From Rhodopseudomonas palustris HaA2 (GTDB lineage Bacteria; Pseudomonadota; Alphaproteobacteria; Rhizobiales; Xanthobacteraceae), in NCBI RefSeq assembly GCF_000013365.1, contig NC_007778.1, forward strand, positions 2,914,001 to 2,978,000: DNA of 64,000 nt. Reading direction: 5' to 3'. The position numbers and the translations under genes were made by a program. Below, one piece after another: positions 28,364 to 40,842 of the stretch. Position 1 is the stretch's first letter; the number at the start of each line of letters is the position of its first letter. The notes beneath the pieces are model-generated. The model saw only the letters and a list, made by a program, of their open reading frames with translations, was not told the origin of the DNA and did not search any database.

Positions 28364-29638
28364 ATGAGTAAGGTCGGTACGAGCGACTCCAAGAACACCC
28401 TGTACTGCTCGTTCTGCGGAAAGAGCCAGCACGAGGTCCGCAAGCTGATCGCCGGCCCCACGGTATTCATCTGTGATGAGTGCGTGGAACTGTGCATGGA
28501 CATCATCCGGGAGGAGAACAAATCCTCGCTGGTGAAGTCGCGCGACGGCATCCCGACCCCGAAGGAAATCTGCAAGGTTCTCGACGATTACGTGATCGGC
28601 CAGAACCATGCGAAGAAGGTGCTCTCGGTCGCGGTCCACAACCACTACAAGCGGCTGAACCACCAGACCAAGCACAACGACGTCGAACTGGCGAAGTCGA
28701 ACATCCTGCTGATCGGTCCGACCGGCTCGGGCAAGACGCTGCTGGCGCAGACGCTGGCGCGGATTCTCGACGTGCCGTTCACGATGGCGGATGCGACGAC
28801 GCTGACCGAAGCCGGCTATGTCGGCGAGGACGTCGAGAACATCATCCTGAAGCTGCTGCAGGCCGCCGACTACAATGTCGAGCGGGCGCAGCGCGGCATC
28901 GTCTATATCGACGAAATCGACAAGATCTCGCGCAAATCGGACAATCCCTCGATCACCCGCGACGTCTCGGGCGAGGGTGTCCAGCAGGCGCTCTTGAAGA
29001 TCATGGAAGGCACTGTGGCTTCGGTCCCGCCGCAGGGCGGCCGCAAGCATCCGCAGCAGGAATTCCTGCAGGTCGACACCACCAACATCCTGTTCATCTG
29101 CGGTGGCGCCTTCGCGGGTCTCGAAAAGATCATCTCGGCGCGCGGCCGCTCGACCTCGATCGGCTTCGCGGCGCAAGTGCTGGCCCCGGAAGACCGCCGC
29201 ACCGGCGAGATCTTCCGTCACGTCGAGCCCGAGGATCTCTTGAAGTACGGCCTGATCCCGGAATTCGTCGGCCGTCTGCCGGTCGTGGCGACGCTCGAGG
29301 ATCTCGACGAGGCCTCGCTGAAGAAGATCCTGACCGACCCGAAGAACGCGCTGGTGAAGCAGTATCAGCGGCTGTTCGAGATGGAGAACATCGAGCTGAC
29401 CTTCGCCGACGAGGCGTTGGGTGCGGTGGCGCGCAAGGCGATCGAGCGCAAGACCGGCGCCCGAGGCCTGCGGTCGATCCTCGAAAGCATCCTGCTCGAG
29501 ACGATGTTCGATCTGCCGGGTCTCGAAGGCGTCGAGGAAGTGGTGATCTCGCGCGAAGTCGTCGATGGCACGGCGCGTCCGCTCTACATCTATGCCGACC
29601 GCTCCGATCGCGCGGCAGAGAGCAGCGCCAGCGCATAA
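28364..29638 (+). CDS. clpX: Clp protease ATP-binding subunit ClpX
   Basis: AAA+ unfoldase that recognises tagged substrates and threads them into ClpP. The 424-residue protein has the zinc-binding domain with Cys15, Cys18, Cys37 and Cys40, Walker A GPTGSGKT at 118-125, Walker B with [10 protein letters not shown], and the GYVGEDVE pore loop. Start ATG 28364 (MSKVGTSD) has GGAGAACGAA before it; the open frame further upstream has no similarity. Confidence 0.97.
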   Translation: MSKVGTSDSKNTLYCSFCGKSQHEVRKLIAGPTVFICDECVELCMDIIREENKSSLVKSRDGIPTPKEICKVLDDYVIGQNHAKKVLSVAVHNHYKRLNHQTKHNDVELAKSNILLIGPTGSGKTLLAQTLARILDVPFTMADATTLTEAGYVGEDVENIILKLLQAADYNVERAQRGIVYIDEIDKISRKSDNPSITRDVSGEGVQQALLKIMEGTVASVPPQGGRKHPQQEFLQVDTTNILFICGGAFAGLEKIISARGRSTSIGFAAQVLAPEDRRTGEIFRHVEPEDLLKYGLIPEFVGRLPVVATLEDLDEASLKKILTDPKNALVKQYQRLFEMENIELTFADEALGAVARKAIERKTGARGLRSILESILLETMFDLPGLEGVEEVVISREVVDGTARPLYIYADRSDRAAESSASA

Positions 29639-29685
29639 TGGCCACCGACCGCACGCGGAAGTCCGCGCGAAGGGTCCTTCAAACG

Positions 29686-29717
29686 CGGGCTGCCGAGACC
29701 TCTCGGCAGCCCGATTT
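29686..29717 (+). terminator. Terminator after clpX
   Basis: A 13-bp inverted repeat (CGGGCTGCCGAGA/TCTCGGCAGCCCG) followed by ATTTCG, about 50 bp after the clpX stop. Confidence 0.8.
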
Positions 29718-29780
29718 CGTCTCCGCTGCGGGGCAGTCGACCGCCCGCGCATACCTGACAAAGCAGCGCCTTTTCCACGA

Positions 29781-29812
29781 CTTGACACCCCCCGGGTGGA
29801 TAGCCACCTAAT
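29781..29812 (+). promoter_or_regulatory. Candidate lon promoter
   Basis: CTTGACA at 29781-29787 is followed after 17 bp by CACCTAAT. The -35 suits sigma-70 and also the CTTGAmA form used by RpoH in alphaproteobacteria, so heat-shock control is possible. It lies about 155 bp before lon. Nothing else is seen in 29718-29966. Confidence 0.45.
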
Positions 29813-29966
29813 GTTCACGGCGATGACAAGCGTTATCAGGATTCGCCTTCAAATCCGGACGAGTGGGGCCTGACCGGCCGAAACGCGCCGGTACACTCGG
29901 CACCTTGTGGTGGCTGCGCCGGGGGGCGGGCTACGAGCAAGGGGGCACAACGAAAAGGAACGGGCC

Positions 29967-32405
<2,439 letters not shown>

Positions 32406-32431
32406 GCGGTCCGAGCCCGACACCAATAGCG

Positions 32432-32461
32432 ACGGCGCCCTGCGGGGCGCCGTTTGCGTTT
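32432..32461 (+). terminator. Terminator after lon
   Basis: A 9-bp stem ACGGCGCCC-TGCG-GGGCGCCGT followed by TTGCGTTTG, 27 bp after the stop. Confidence 0.85.
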
Positions 32462-32493
32462 GGGGAACCGGAAGTGTGTGGGGAAGTCGGGGC

Positions 32494-32570
32494 TGGTGGG
32501 CGGCGAGAGATTCGAACTCCCGACCCTCTCGGTGTAAACGAGATGCTCTAACCAGCTGAGCTAGCCGCCC
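32494..32570 (-). tRNA. tRNA-Val (anticodon TAC)
   Basis: A 77-nt cloverleaf including encoded CCA: acceptor GGGCGGC/GCCGCCC, TAGCTCAGCTGG D-arm, anticodon loop TTTACAC, and GTTCGAAT T-loop. Confidence 0.95.
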
Positions 32571-32698
32571 GCCGGGGTATCTAGCCCGGCGATCATGGTC
32601 TGTGCAAGACGAGCGGACGCGCGGTGCCGCGTGCCGGCCAAATGGCGCCGGGGCTCGCGCGGTGATATGCAGGCGCAGGTCGTGCCGGGAGGAGCAGC

Positions 32699-32983
32699 AT
32701 GAGAATCGTCTACGCCGTCGCCGTTTTCGCGTTGCTGGCCGGGCCGGCCTTCGGGCAGACCGCGCCGATCCAGAAATACGGCGATCCGGACCCGGAGAAG
32801 TCCCGGACCGAGATCGAGGCCGAGAAGCAGGCCGAGAAGGCCTATCAACGCTCGCTCAGCAACGTTCCGAACGCGACCGGCCCGGTCGATCCCTGGGGCA
32901 ATGTGCGGGGTGCAGACGCCCAGAAGGCCGCCGCGAAGCCTGCGCCGGCGAAACGTGCCAGGCCGGCCAATCCGCCGAACTGA
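32699..32983 (+). CDS. Small exported hypothetical protein
   Basis: 94 residues with a Sec signal peptide (MRIVYAVAVFALLAGPAFG-QTAP) and a strong GGGAGGAG site 6 nt before ATG. The mature part is hydrophilic: a Lys/Glu-rich helix around EIEAEKQAEKAYQRSL, then a VDPWGNVRG segment and a Pro/Ala/Lys tail. No known family is recognised; the composition suggests a small periplasmic protein. Confidence 0.7.
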   Translation: MRIVYAVAVFALLAGPAFGQTAPIQKYGDPDPEKSRTEIEAEKQAEKAYQRSLSNVPNATGPVDPWGNVRGADAQKAAAKPAPAKRARPANPPN

Positions 32984-33005
32984 GCCCGAACCGCCGGGCT
33001 CTCCC

Positions 33006-36000
33006 TCAACCGGCCGGTGGCGCCTCGGGCTCGACGGTCCGGCGCGATCCGAGCCGCTCCAGCACCGTGAAGAACGCCGGCACGAACAGCACGGCGAGGC
33101 CGGTGGACGCCAGCATGCCGGCGACCACGGCGATGCCGAGCGAGGTCCGTGCGCCGGCGCCTGCGCCGGAGGCGAAGGCCAGCGGTAGCATCCCGAAGAT
33201 GAAGGCGAACGAGGTCATCAGGATCGGGCGGAAGCGCAGCCGCGCCGCCTCGACCGCGGCTTCCGCGGCCGGCATGCCCTCGGCGCATTTTTCGCGGGCA
33301 TATTCCACGATCAGGATCGCGTTCTTGGCGGCGAGCGCGATCAGCAGCACGATGCCGATCTGGGTGTAGAGGTCGTTCGGCAGCCCCGACAGCTCCAGCG
33401 CCGCCACGGTGCCGAGCAGCGTCAGCGGCACCGCGAGGATCACCGCGAGCGGCTGCAGCCAGCTCTCGTATTGGCCCGCGAGCACGAAATACACCAGCAG
33501 CAAAGCGACGGCGAACACGTAGTAGATCTGATTGCCGACGACCTGCTCCTGATACGACATCCCGGTCCAGGCGGTGCCCATCGACGACGGCAGAGAATGG
33601 GCGGCGACCTCGCTCATCAGCGTCATCGCTTCGCCCGAACTGAAGCCCGACGCCGGGCTGCCGACGATCGTGGCGGCGGGATAGAGGTTGTACAGTGTCA
33701 CCAGCGGCGGCCCGACGTCATCGGTGAGATATGCGACGGCGCCGAGCGGCACCATCTGCCCGCCGGTGCCCTTGACCTTCAGCTTCAACACGTCGGCGGG
33801 CTGCAGCCGGAACGGCGCATCGGCCTGCACATAGACCTGGAAGACGTTGTTGAACTTGGTGAACTGATTGACGTAGGTCGAGCCGAGATAGCTCTCCACC
33901 GCCGAGAACACCTGGCCGACGGTGACGCCCAGCGTCTCCGCCTTGATCCGGTCGACCACCAGCCGCAACTGCTTGACGTTGCCCTTGAAGGTCGAGGCGG
34001 CGTTGGCGATGCTGGTCTGGGTCGAGGCGTTGGCAGCGAGCTGTTCGGCGGCGTTCTGCAGCGCCAGGAAGTCGGAGCTGCCGTTCTTCATCTCCACCAT
34101 CATGGTGAAGCCGCTGGAATTGCCGACGCCCTGGATCGGCGGCGGCATCAGCACGATCGCCGTTGCGGTGTCGATGGTCTGCAGCGCCTGACGCACCTTG
34201 GCGACGATCGCATCGATGCCGAGGTCCGCGGATTTGCGCTGGTCCCAGTCGTGCAGCACGACATAGAGCATGCCGGCATTGTACAGCGTGGCGTTGTTGT
34301 CGAGCGGCGAGATGCCCGACACCCCGATCACGCTTTCGACGCCCGCGGTTTGCCGGACGATGTCCACCGCCTTGGCGACCGCCGCTTCGGTGCGCCGCGC
34401 CGAGGCGGCATCGGGCAGCTTCAGGCTGACGATGAAATAGCCCTGATCCTCCGACGGCAGGAAGCTCGTCGGCACCCGCGACAGGCCGTAGAAGGCGACG
34501 CCGATCAAAGCGAGCCCGACTAGCGTCGTGGGGATGCTGAAGGCGACCAGCCTGCGGATCAGCGCCGCATAGGCGGTCTCGCAGCGTGCATAGACCGCGT
34601 TGAAGGCGCGATAGACGAAAGCGCGCTGTTCGGGCGGAACCGGCGCGCGCAGCCACAGCGCGCATTGCGTCGGCTTCAGCGTCACCGCGTTGACCGCCGA
34701 AATCAGCGCGGTCGCGGCGATCACCAGCGCGAACTGCTGATACATCTTGCCGGTCAGCCCAGGCAGCGCCGCGGCCGGCAGGAACACCGCCAGCAGCACC
34801 AGGGTGATGCCGATGATCGGACCGAACAGTTCCGACATCGCCTTGACAGCCGCGTCGCGGCTCGACATCCCGCCGGCGATGTGCCGGGCGACGCCTTCGA
34901 CGATGACGATGGCGTCGTCGACCACGATGCCGATCGCCAGCACCAGCGCGAACAGGCTGGTGGTGTTGACGGTGAAGCCCATCATCGACATCGCCGCGAA
35001 GGCGCCGATGATGGTGACCGGCACGGTGGTGGCTGGCACCAGCATCGCCCGCCAGTCCTGCAGGAACAGCAGGATCACCACCAGCACCAGCACGGCGGCG
35101 ATGACCAGGGTCTCGTAGACTTCGTCGACCGAGGCGGTGATGAATTTGGTGCTGTCGAACGATACCTTGTAGTCCAGCCCGGCCGGGAAGGATTTCGCCA
35201 TCTCCGCCATCTTGGCATTGACCGATTGCGCGACCGTCAGCGCGTTGGCGCCCGACAACAGCGAGATCGCGATCGCGGCGGACGGTTTGCCGTCGAGCGT
35301 GGCGGTCTGCCCGTAGGAGGCGGCGCCCAGTTCGACGCGGCCGATATCGCCGATGCGCACGAGGTTGCCGCCGCCTTCGTCGACCGCCTTGACGACGATC
35401 TTTTCGAAATCGGCGGCCTCGTTGAAGCGGCCGGTGACGTCGAGCGCGTATTGGAAGTTCACCATGTCGGGCGTCGGCGGCCCGCCGACCAGACCGGCGG
35501 TGACCTCGCTGCTCTGCAGCCGGATCGCGGACACGACGTCGCTCGGGGTCAGGCCGTAGCTCTGCAGGCGATCCGGATCGAGCCAGATCCGCATCGCATA
35601 GGACCCGGAGCCGAGCACCGAAACGTCGCCGACCCCGGGCAGCCGGGCCAGCTCGTTCTCGAGGTTGATCTTGGCGTAATTGGCCAGGAACAGATTGTCG
35701 TACTTTCCGTCCGACGCATACAGGCTGACGAATTGCAGGATCGCGGTCGACTTCTTCTTGACGTTGAGGCCCTGCGTCGACACCGAGGTGGGCAATTGCG
35801 CGCTCGCCAGCGAGACGCGGTTCTGCACCAGCACCTGCGCCATGTCGGGATTGGTGCCGATGTCGAAGGTGACGACGAGGCTGTAACTGCCGTCACTGGC
35901 GCTGGTCGACTGCATGTAGATCATGCCTTCGACGCCGTTGACCTGCTGCTCGATTGGCAGCGCCACCGAATCCATCACCGTGCGGGCGCTGGCGCCCGGA

Positions 36001-36149
36001 TAGGTCGCCGTCACCGACACCGTCGGCGGCACCACGTCTGGATATTGCGACACCGGCAGCCGCATCAGCGACAGCGCGCCCAACAGGATGATCAGAAACG
36101 CCAGCGTGTTGGAGAGCACCGGCCGTTCGATGAAGAAGCGCGAGAACAT
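33006..36149 (-). CDS. RND efflux transporter, inner-membrane pump (AcrB/MexB type)
   Basis: Proton-driven multidrug pump, 1047 residues, twelve membrane helices and two large periplasmic loops. The start MFSRFFIERPVLSN and the motif GxxxDxxIxxxE-like region (VDDAIVIVEGVARH), whose Asp pair lies on helix 4 for proton transfer, are typical of the HAE1 branch. It is translated after the adaptor gene, 27 bp away. No outer-membrane channel gene or local repressor lies next to it, so it must use a TolC-like protein encoded elsewhere. Substrates cannot be predicted. Confidence 0.95.
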   Translation of the reverse strand: MFSRFFIERPVLSNTLAFLIILLGALSLMRLPVSQYPDVVPPTVSVTATYPGASARTVMDSVALPIEQQVNGVEGMIYMQSTSASDGSYSLVVTFDIGTNPDMAQVLVQNRVSLASAQLPTSVSTQGLNVKKKSTAILQFVSLYASDGKYDNLFLANYAKINLENELARLPGVGDVSVLGSGSYAMRIWLDPDRLQSYGLTPSDVVSAIRLQSSEVTAGLVGGPPTPDMVNFQYALDVTGRFNEAADFEKIVVKAVDEGGGNLVRIGDIGRVELGAASYGQTATLDGKPSAAIAISLLSGANALTVAQSVNAKMAEMAKSFPAGLDYKVSFDSTKFITASVDEVYETLVIAAVLVLVVILLFLQDWRAMLVPATTVPVTIIGAFAAMSMMGFTVNTTSLFALVLAIGIVVDDAIVIVEGVARHIAGGMSSRDAAVKAMSELFGPIIGITLVLLAVFLPAAALPGLTGKMYQQFALVIAATALISAVNAVTLKPTQCALWLRAPVPPEQRAFVYRAFNAVYARCETAYAALIRRLVAFSIPTTLVGLALIGVAFYGLSRVPTSFLPSEDQGYFIVSLKLPDAASARRTEAAVAKAVDIVRQTAGVESVIGVSGISPLDNNATLYNAGMLYVVLHDWDQRKSADLGIDAIVAKVRQALQTIDTATAIVLMPPPIQGVGNSSGFTMMVEMKNGSSDFLALQNAAEQLAANASTQTSIANAASTFKGNVKQLRLVVDRIKAETLGVTVGQVFSAVESYLGSTYVNQFTKFNNVFQVYVQADAPFRLQPADVLKLKVKGTGGQMVPLGAVAYLTDDVGPPLVTLYNLYPAATIVGSPASGFSSGEAMTLMSEVAAHSLPSSMGTAWTGMSYQEQVVGNQIYYVFAVALLLVYFVLAGQYESWLQPLAVILAVPLTLLGTVAALELSGLPNDLYTQIGIVLLIALAAKNAILIVEYAREKCAEGMPAAEAAVEAARLRFRPILMTSFAFIFGMLPLAFASGAGAGARTSLGIAVVAGMLASTGLAVLFVPAFFTVLERLGSRRTVEPEAPPAG

Positions 36150-36176
36150 GGTGACGCCTCGTGAGGGCCGGAAGGA

Positions 36177-37415
36177 TCAGGGCTTGGACGCGCCGGTTCC
36201 GGGCGTCAGACTTGCGGGGGCCGGCTTGGGGCCGGTGGGGGCGGCGGCCATGGCGCCCGACACCGGCGCCACGGTGTTGCCGGCCACCGCGCGCTGGATC
36301 GCGCCGATCACAACCTTGTCGTCGGCGGACAGGCCTTTGGTGATCACACGCAATTGCCCCTGCAGCGCCCCGGGGGTCACCTGGCGCTGCTCGACGACGT
36401 TGTTGTTGCCGACCACCATGACGTAGCTGCCGGTCTGGTTGGACATCACCGCGGTGTCGTCGACCAGCAGCGCGTCGTCGAGCTTGCCGACGGGGACGCG
36501 GACCCGGACGAACAGGCCGGGCACCAGCGCCACGTTCTTGTTCTCCAGCACGCCGCGCAATTGCAGCGTCCCGGTGGCGGTCTCGACCTGCGGCGCGATG
36601 TAGTCGACCTTGCCGGCATATTGGAATGCGGTGTCGGCCGACAGCGCGACCTCGATCGGCATTTCCATCCCGTCTTCGCGCATGGTCTTCAGGGTCTTGC
36701 CCTGCTTGGCCAGCGCATCGCGCAGATTGATCTGCTGCTGCTCGGTGATGTTGAAATAGACGTAGAGCGGATCGACCTGGAGGATGGTGGCGAGCTTGGT
36801 GGGACCGGACGAGCCGACCAGCGCGCCGATATTGGCGAGGCGGCGCGTCACCACGCCGTCGAACGGCGCGGTCACGGTGGCATAGGCGAGGGAGGTCTTG
36901 GCGAGCTTGAGCGAGGCCTCGCTGGCCGCGACCTGGGCATTCGCCGACGCCAGATTGGTCTGGGCGTCGTCGACATTGCGCTGGGTGGCGACCTCCTTCT
37001 GCCCGAGGGTGGCCTGCCGGTCGTATTCGCGCTGCGCGTTGACCTGCTTGGCCTTGGCGCCGTCGAGCTGGGCCTGCTGCAGATCGACCTGGGCCTGATA
37101 CTGAGCCGGTTCGATCTTGAACAGCACGCGGCCCTTCTTCACCGCTTCGCCGTCGCGATAGTCGATGCTCTCGAGGAAGCCCTGCACGCGCGCTTCCAGA
37201 TCGACCGAGGCGACCGGGGCGGTGTTGCCGGTGAACTCGGCATAGAGCGTGACCGGCGATCGGGTGGGCGTGGCGACGGTGACCTTGGTGGGCGGCGGCG
37301 CCGCGTATTTGTTCTGCTCCTTGCATCCCGACAGGACTAAAGGCGCGCACAACAGGCCGGCGATGACCGACCATCCTCTTGCGGACGGAAGCGACGGAAG
37401 GTGTCCCCGAGCCAT
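36177..37415 (-). CDS. RND efflux periplasmic adaptor lipoprotein (AcrA/MexA type)
   Basis: Membrane-fusion protein linking the RND pump to an outer-membrane channel. The 412-residue precursor starts at ATG 37415; the lipobox LVLSGC places the lipidated Cys near residue 31. The lipoyl half-motifs (ARVQGFLESIDYRDGEAVKKG and SLAYATVTAPFDGVVTRR) flank a long Gln/Ala-rich alpha-hairpin, and a beta-barrel follows. A GGAG lies about 9 nt before the start. First gene of the two-gene pump operon. Confidence 0.93.
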   Translation of the reverse strand: MARGHLPSLPSARGWSVIAGLLCAPLVLSGCKEQNKYAAPPPTKVTVATPTRSPVTLYAEFTGNTAPVASVDLEARVQGFLESIDYRDGEAVKKGRVLFKIEPAQYQAQVDLQQAQLDGAKAKQVNAQREYDRQATLGQKEVATQRNVDDAQTNLASANAQVAASEASLKLAKTSLAYATVTAPFDGVVTRRLANIGALVGSSGPTKLATILQVDPLYVYFNITEQQQINLRDALAKQGKTLKTMREDGMEMPIEVALSADTAFQYAGKVDYIAPQVETATGTLQLRGVLENKNVALVPGLFVRVRVPVGKLDDALLVDDTAVMSNQTGSYVMVVGNNNVVEQRQVTPGALQGQLRVITKGLSADDKVVIGAIQRAVAGNTVAPVSGAMAAAPTGPKPAPASLTPGTGASKP

Positions 37416-37540
37416 CAGGTGGATCTCCGCTTTCTCGCCCTCTCCGAATATCCGGGCGCGACAGGGAACCCAGATCAGATTCCCAGATACGGGTCCATCG
37501 ACTGACGCAACTTCGACGAGAGGCGCCAAGCTTCATTCTT

Positions 37541-37566
37541 CCGTCCGATCGTCGATGATCGGACGG
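37541..37566. repeat. Perfect inverted repeat between pepT and efflux operon
   Basis: CCGTCCGATC and GATCGGACGG are exact complements around a 6-nt spacer. It may be the pepT terminator (no T-run follows on the minus strand) or an operator for the efflux operon, which starts about 125 bp downstream. Confidence 0.5.
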
Positions 37567-37625
37567 TGTCGGTGGGACGGGAGGAAACTGTTCGGGACGA
37601 TGGCGGCCGGCGACGTGGCGCCGGC

Positions 37626-38888
37626 CTATGCCTTCTCTTCGAAGATCGTCGCCAGATGCACGATGGTGCGGACGGCGGCTTCCATGTCCTGGCGGCTGAC
37701 CCATTCGAGCCGCGAGTGGAAGGCGTGTTCGCCGGCGAAGATGTTGGGGCAGGGCAGGCCCATGAACGACAGCCGCGAACCGTCGGTGCCGCCGCGGATC
37801 GACGTCGTGACCGGCGTCAGCCCGGCACGCTGGATCGCCTCGCGGGCGTTTGCGACCAGCTCGGGATAACGGTCGAGCACCTGCTTCATGTTGCGGTATT
37901 GCGGCTTGATCTCGACCGTGGCGGTCGAGCGCGGGTAATCGCGCATCACCTCGTCGACGATCCGCTGCAGCAGCGCTTCCTTCTCCTGAAGCCCTTGTTC
38001 GGTGAAGTCGCGGACGATGAAGCTCAGCGTTGCCTGCTCCAGCGCGCCGGTGATCCCGATCGGATGCAGGAAGCCGTCGCGGCCCTCCGTCGTCTCCGGC
38101 GAACAGGTGTCCTTCGGCAGCCGCTCGACGATCGCCGCCGCGATCTTGATGGCGTGCTCGATCTTGCCCTTGGCGAAGCCCGGATGGGCGCTGACGCCCT
38201 GGATGGTGACGACCGCGCCATCGGCCGAGAAGGTCTCGTCCTCGATGTTGCCGGCGGTCTCGCCGTCCATGGTGTAGGCGAAATCGGCGCCGAGCTTCGC
38301 CAGATCGACCTTGTCGACGCCGCGGCCGATCTCCTCGTCGGGCGTGAACAGGATCTTGAGCGGGCCGTGCTTGATGTCGGGATGTGCGAGCAGGAAGGCG
38401 GCCGCGTCCATGATCTCGGCGATGCCGGCCTTGTTGTCGGCGCCGAGCAGGGTGGTGCCGTCCGTCGTAATGATGTCGTGGCCGATCTGCTGCGCCAGCG
38501 CCGGATGCTCGGCGGCACGGATGATCTGGGTCGGGTCCGCCTTCAGGACGATGTCGCCGCCCTGATAATCCTTGACGATCTGAGGTTTGACGCCTTCGCC
38601 TGAACAATCGGGCGAAGTGTCCATATGGGCGCAGAAGCAGATCACCGGCACCGGCTTGGCGGTGGTGGCCGGGATGGTGGCATAGACGTAGCCGCGCTCG
38701 TCGAGATGGGCGTCGGACAGGCCGAGGTCGCGCAGCTCCTGCGCCAGCAGGGCGCCGAGGGTCTTCTGCTTCGCGGTCGAGGGGCAGGTGGGGGAAGCGG
38801 GGTCGGACTGGGTGTCGATTGCGACATAGCGCAGGAAGCGCTCGGTCACGCCGTGTGTGAATTCGATGTCGCTGACGCCAGTGGGCAC
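37626..38888 (-). CDS. pepT: Peptidase T (tripeptide aminopeptidase)
   Basis: Zinc-dependent M20 peptidase that removes the N-terminal residue of tripeptides in the cytoplasm. The 420-residue protein shows the metal-site landmarks HMDTSPD, LLGADNKAG, FTPDEEIGRG, MDGE and the C-terminal HSRLEWV, and is of normal length. It is a single gene upstream of the efflux operon. Confidence 0.93.
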   Translation of the reverse strand: MPTGVSDIEFTHGVTERFLRYVAIDTQSDPASPTCPSTAKQKTLGALLAQELRDLGLSDAHLDERGYVYATIPATTAKPVPVICFCAHMDTSPDCSGEGVKPQIVKDYQGGDIVLKADPTQIIRAAEHPALAQQIGHDIITTDGTTLLGADNKAGIAEIMDAAAFLLAHPDIKHGPLKILFTPDEEIGRGVDKVDLAKLGADFAYTMDGETAGNIEDETFSADGAVVTIQGVSAHPGFAKGKIEHAIKIAAAIVERLPKDTCSPETTEGRDGFLHPIGITGALEQATLSFIVRDFTEQGLQEKEALLQRIVDEVMRDYPRSTATVEIKPQYRNMKQVLDRYPELVANAREAIQRAGLTPVTTSIRGGTDGSRLSFMGLPCPNIFAGEHAFHSRLEWVSRQDMEAAVRTIVHLATIFEEKA

Positions 38889-38941
38889 GCTCAGGACCGC
38901 CAGATTTCAGAAAAGCGTGGACAACGAGATCGCAGGTCAGT

Positions 38942-38979
38942 CGCCATCCCGGCGGCCGCGAGCGGCTTCCGGGATGGCG
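38942..38979 (-). terminator. Hairpin after the HU-like gene
   Basis: An 11-bp stem CGCCATCCCGG/CCGGGATGGCG encloses a second stem GCCGC/GCGGC. It follows the HU-like stop by about 20 bp on the minus strand. No clear T-run, so termination strength is uncertain. Confidence 0.5.
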
Positions 38980-39001
38980 TGGATCGGTGGAAGGAGAAAG
39001 C

Positions 39002-39313
39002 TCAGATGGCTTCCTTGAGTTCCTTCGCGGCGCGGAACGCGACCTTCTTGCTGGCCTTGATCTGAATGGTCTCGCCGGTGGCCGGGTTGCGGCCGGTGCG
39101 GGCGGCGCGCTTGCGGACCTGCAGGATGCCGAGGCCGACGATGCGGATCCGCTCGCCCTTCTTCAGGTGCTTGGTGATGCGCCCGACCAGGTCGCCGAGG
39201 ATGGCTTCGGTCTGCTTCTTCGACAACTCGTGCTCTTCGGCGAGCGCCGCGGCGAGATGCTTCAGGGTGACGGTCGTGGGTGTCGCGGCTTTCGCAACTG
39301 CTTTCTTCGCCAT
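39002..39313 (-). CDS. HU/IHF-family DNA-binding protein
   Basis: Nucleoid protein that bends DNA. The 103-residue protein has the HU core (LVGRITKHLKKGERIRIVGLGILQVRKRAARTGRNPATGE) with the GRNPATGE arm that enters the minor groove. An extra basic Ala/Lys-rich stretch of about 12 residues (MAKKAVAKAATP) precedes the usual start, seen in some alphaproteobacterial HU-like proteins. Confidence 0.9.
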   Translation of the reverse strand: MAKKAVAKAATPTTVTLKHLAAALAEEHELSKKQTEAILGDLVGRITKHLKKGERIRIVGLGILQVRKRAARTGRNPATGETIQIKASKKVAFRAAKELKEAI

Positions 39314-39559
39314 TTTTAGCTCTCCGGGTTTGGTATCGGCTTAGGAAACTAAGACGTAGCAGGCCTTAGACGATTCGGGTGGGGGCTGCATACGCTGTTT
39401 TGCCCGTAAACAGCGCATTATTTGCATTGTGGGCCCAAAAAAGGCCGGCATCAAAGGACAACAGCGACCCCGGCGAGCGAAAACGGAGCTTTCGCGCAAT
39501 CGGCTTGACTTGAGAAGGACGCCCCGGTAGATCGACCGCCTGCGCGGTGACGCAACCAC

Positions 39560-39636
<77 letters not shown>

Positions 39637-39883
39637 TTTAGCCTTGTGAAAACAGGCGTTTGGCGAACCGCAGCTCCACCAGCGCCTTCCCAATGTGTTT
39701 TCGCCCCGATGCCCGCCATGCGTGGATTCGCCTCCGCAGTCGGACGTGCGGGGCGATGCCGCGCGCGGATGTCCGGCTGCGGACACGCCGCCGATGCCGG
39801 CGCTTCAGATCTTGTTCAGCACATTGTGGAGAAGTGTGGCGCAGGGCGCCGCGTGCCGCTCCGGAGTCGGATGTGGCCAAAGC
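39637..39883. other. Gene-free stretch after tRNA-Asp
   Basis: No convincing coding sequence or structure is seen; short open frames here lack ribosome-binding sites and coding character. Confidence 0.4.
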
Positions 39884-39904
39884 AAAGGCCGCCCGGAGGC
39901 GGCC
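39881..39904 (-). terminator. Terminator of the small membrane-protein gene
   Basis: On the minus strand GGCCGCC-TCCG-GGCGGCC is followed by TTTGCTTTGG, about 45 bp after the stop of the 64-residue gene. Confidence 0.8.
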
Positions 39905-39950
39905 GATCTCAATGATCCGTGACTGGAGGGTGCGAAGGCAGCCTTGCGGC

Positions 39951-40145
39951 TTATCTCACCGTCGAGGTCTCGGAGCTGGTGATGGTGATCTGCTTGGTCG
40001 CCTTCACGACGTGGGCGGTCTGGCTGTAATCGGCGGTCACCCGCGCAGAAATTCCGAAGGCGGCGACGGCGATGCCTGCGACCAGCGCCACCACGACCAC
40101 TTTCAGGTGGGTGGCCCGATCCGCTGAATGAATGGAGTGGTTCAT
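39951..40145 (-). CDS. Small single-pass membrane protein
   Basis: 64 residues from an ATG preceded by GGAGG at 6 nt. One membrane helix (LKVVVVALVAGIAVAAFGI) follows a short N-terminus with His residues (MNHSIHSADRATH). The C-terminal 30 residues are polar (VKATKQITITSSETSTV) and probably periplasmic. No function is known to me. Its own terminator supports it being a real, separately transcribed gene, divergent from the nuo operon. Confidence 0.75.
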   Translation of the reverse strand: MNHSIHSADRATHLKVVVVALVAGIAVAAFGISARVTADYSQTAHVVKATKQITITSSETSTVR

Positions 40146-40476
40146 CTGTCGCCTCCGCGCGGTGCTTGTCGCCGCTTCGATGCACACAGATTTATCCGGC
40201 GTGTGTTTCAGGAAAGTTTCGCGGGTTCCGAAAATGGTTTCGTCCCTGATGGGTATGGTTTCCAGGAGGTATACGCCGCATTTTCGGCGCCTGGGCCAAG
40301 CTTTGAACCGGGGTTTGAAAGTGCGTCCGGGAAAACCCCAGCGCTGTGCGCATGACGAGGTACCTAGGTGTCAACACAGCTTGTCTTGCGCCCCCTGTTG
40401 CACTGCGCTAAGCGGTAGAACAATTCAAATGCAAACGAGTCTGCGGCGGTGCACCACCGCGGGATAGGGAACGGTG
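40146..40476. promoter_or_regulatory. Divergent control region before the nuo operon
   Basis: About 330 bases that must hold the nuo promoter and that of the small membrane protein. A 7-bp inverted repeat GGGGTTT/AAACCCC (40310-40316 and 40333-40339) is visible. No -35/-10 pair was good enough to call. Confidence 0.35.
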
Positions 40477-40842
40477 ATGAGCGGCATTCTGCCGAACTAT
40501 CTACCAATCGTCGTATTCATTCTTGTTGCGGCTGGACTGAGCTTTGTCCTCCTGGTGGCGCCTTTTGCCGTCGCCTATCAGCAGCCCGACCCCGAAAAGC
40601 TCTCGGCTTATGAATGCGGGTTCAACGCTTTCGGCGACGCCCGCATGAAGTTCGACGTCAGGTTCTACCTGGTCGCCATCCTGTTCATCATCTTCGACCT
40701 CGAAGTCGCTTTTCTGTTTCCATGGGCGGTCGCGTTCGGGAAACTCGGCGCGACCGGCTTCTGGTCGATGATGGTGTTTCTCGGCGTGCTGACCGTCGGC
40801 TTCGCGTATGAGTGGAAGAAGGGTGCGCTCGAATGGGATTGA
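40477..40842 (+). CDS. nuoA: NADH-quinone oxidoreductase subunit A
   Basis: Membrane-arm subunit of complex I, 121 residues, three helices. The conserved loop with [39 protein letters not shown] is the family signature. The ATG at 40477 is taken; a GTG just before it is possible. First gene of the nuo operon; its end overlaps nuoB. Confidence 0.95.
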   Translation: MSGILPNYLPIVVFILVAAGLSFVLLVAPFAVAYQQPDPEKLSAYECGFNAFGDARMKFDVRFYLVAILFIIFDLEVAFLFPWAVAFGKLGATGFWSMMVFLGVLTVGFAYEWKKGALEWD

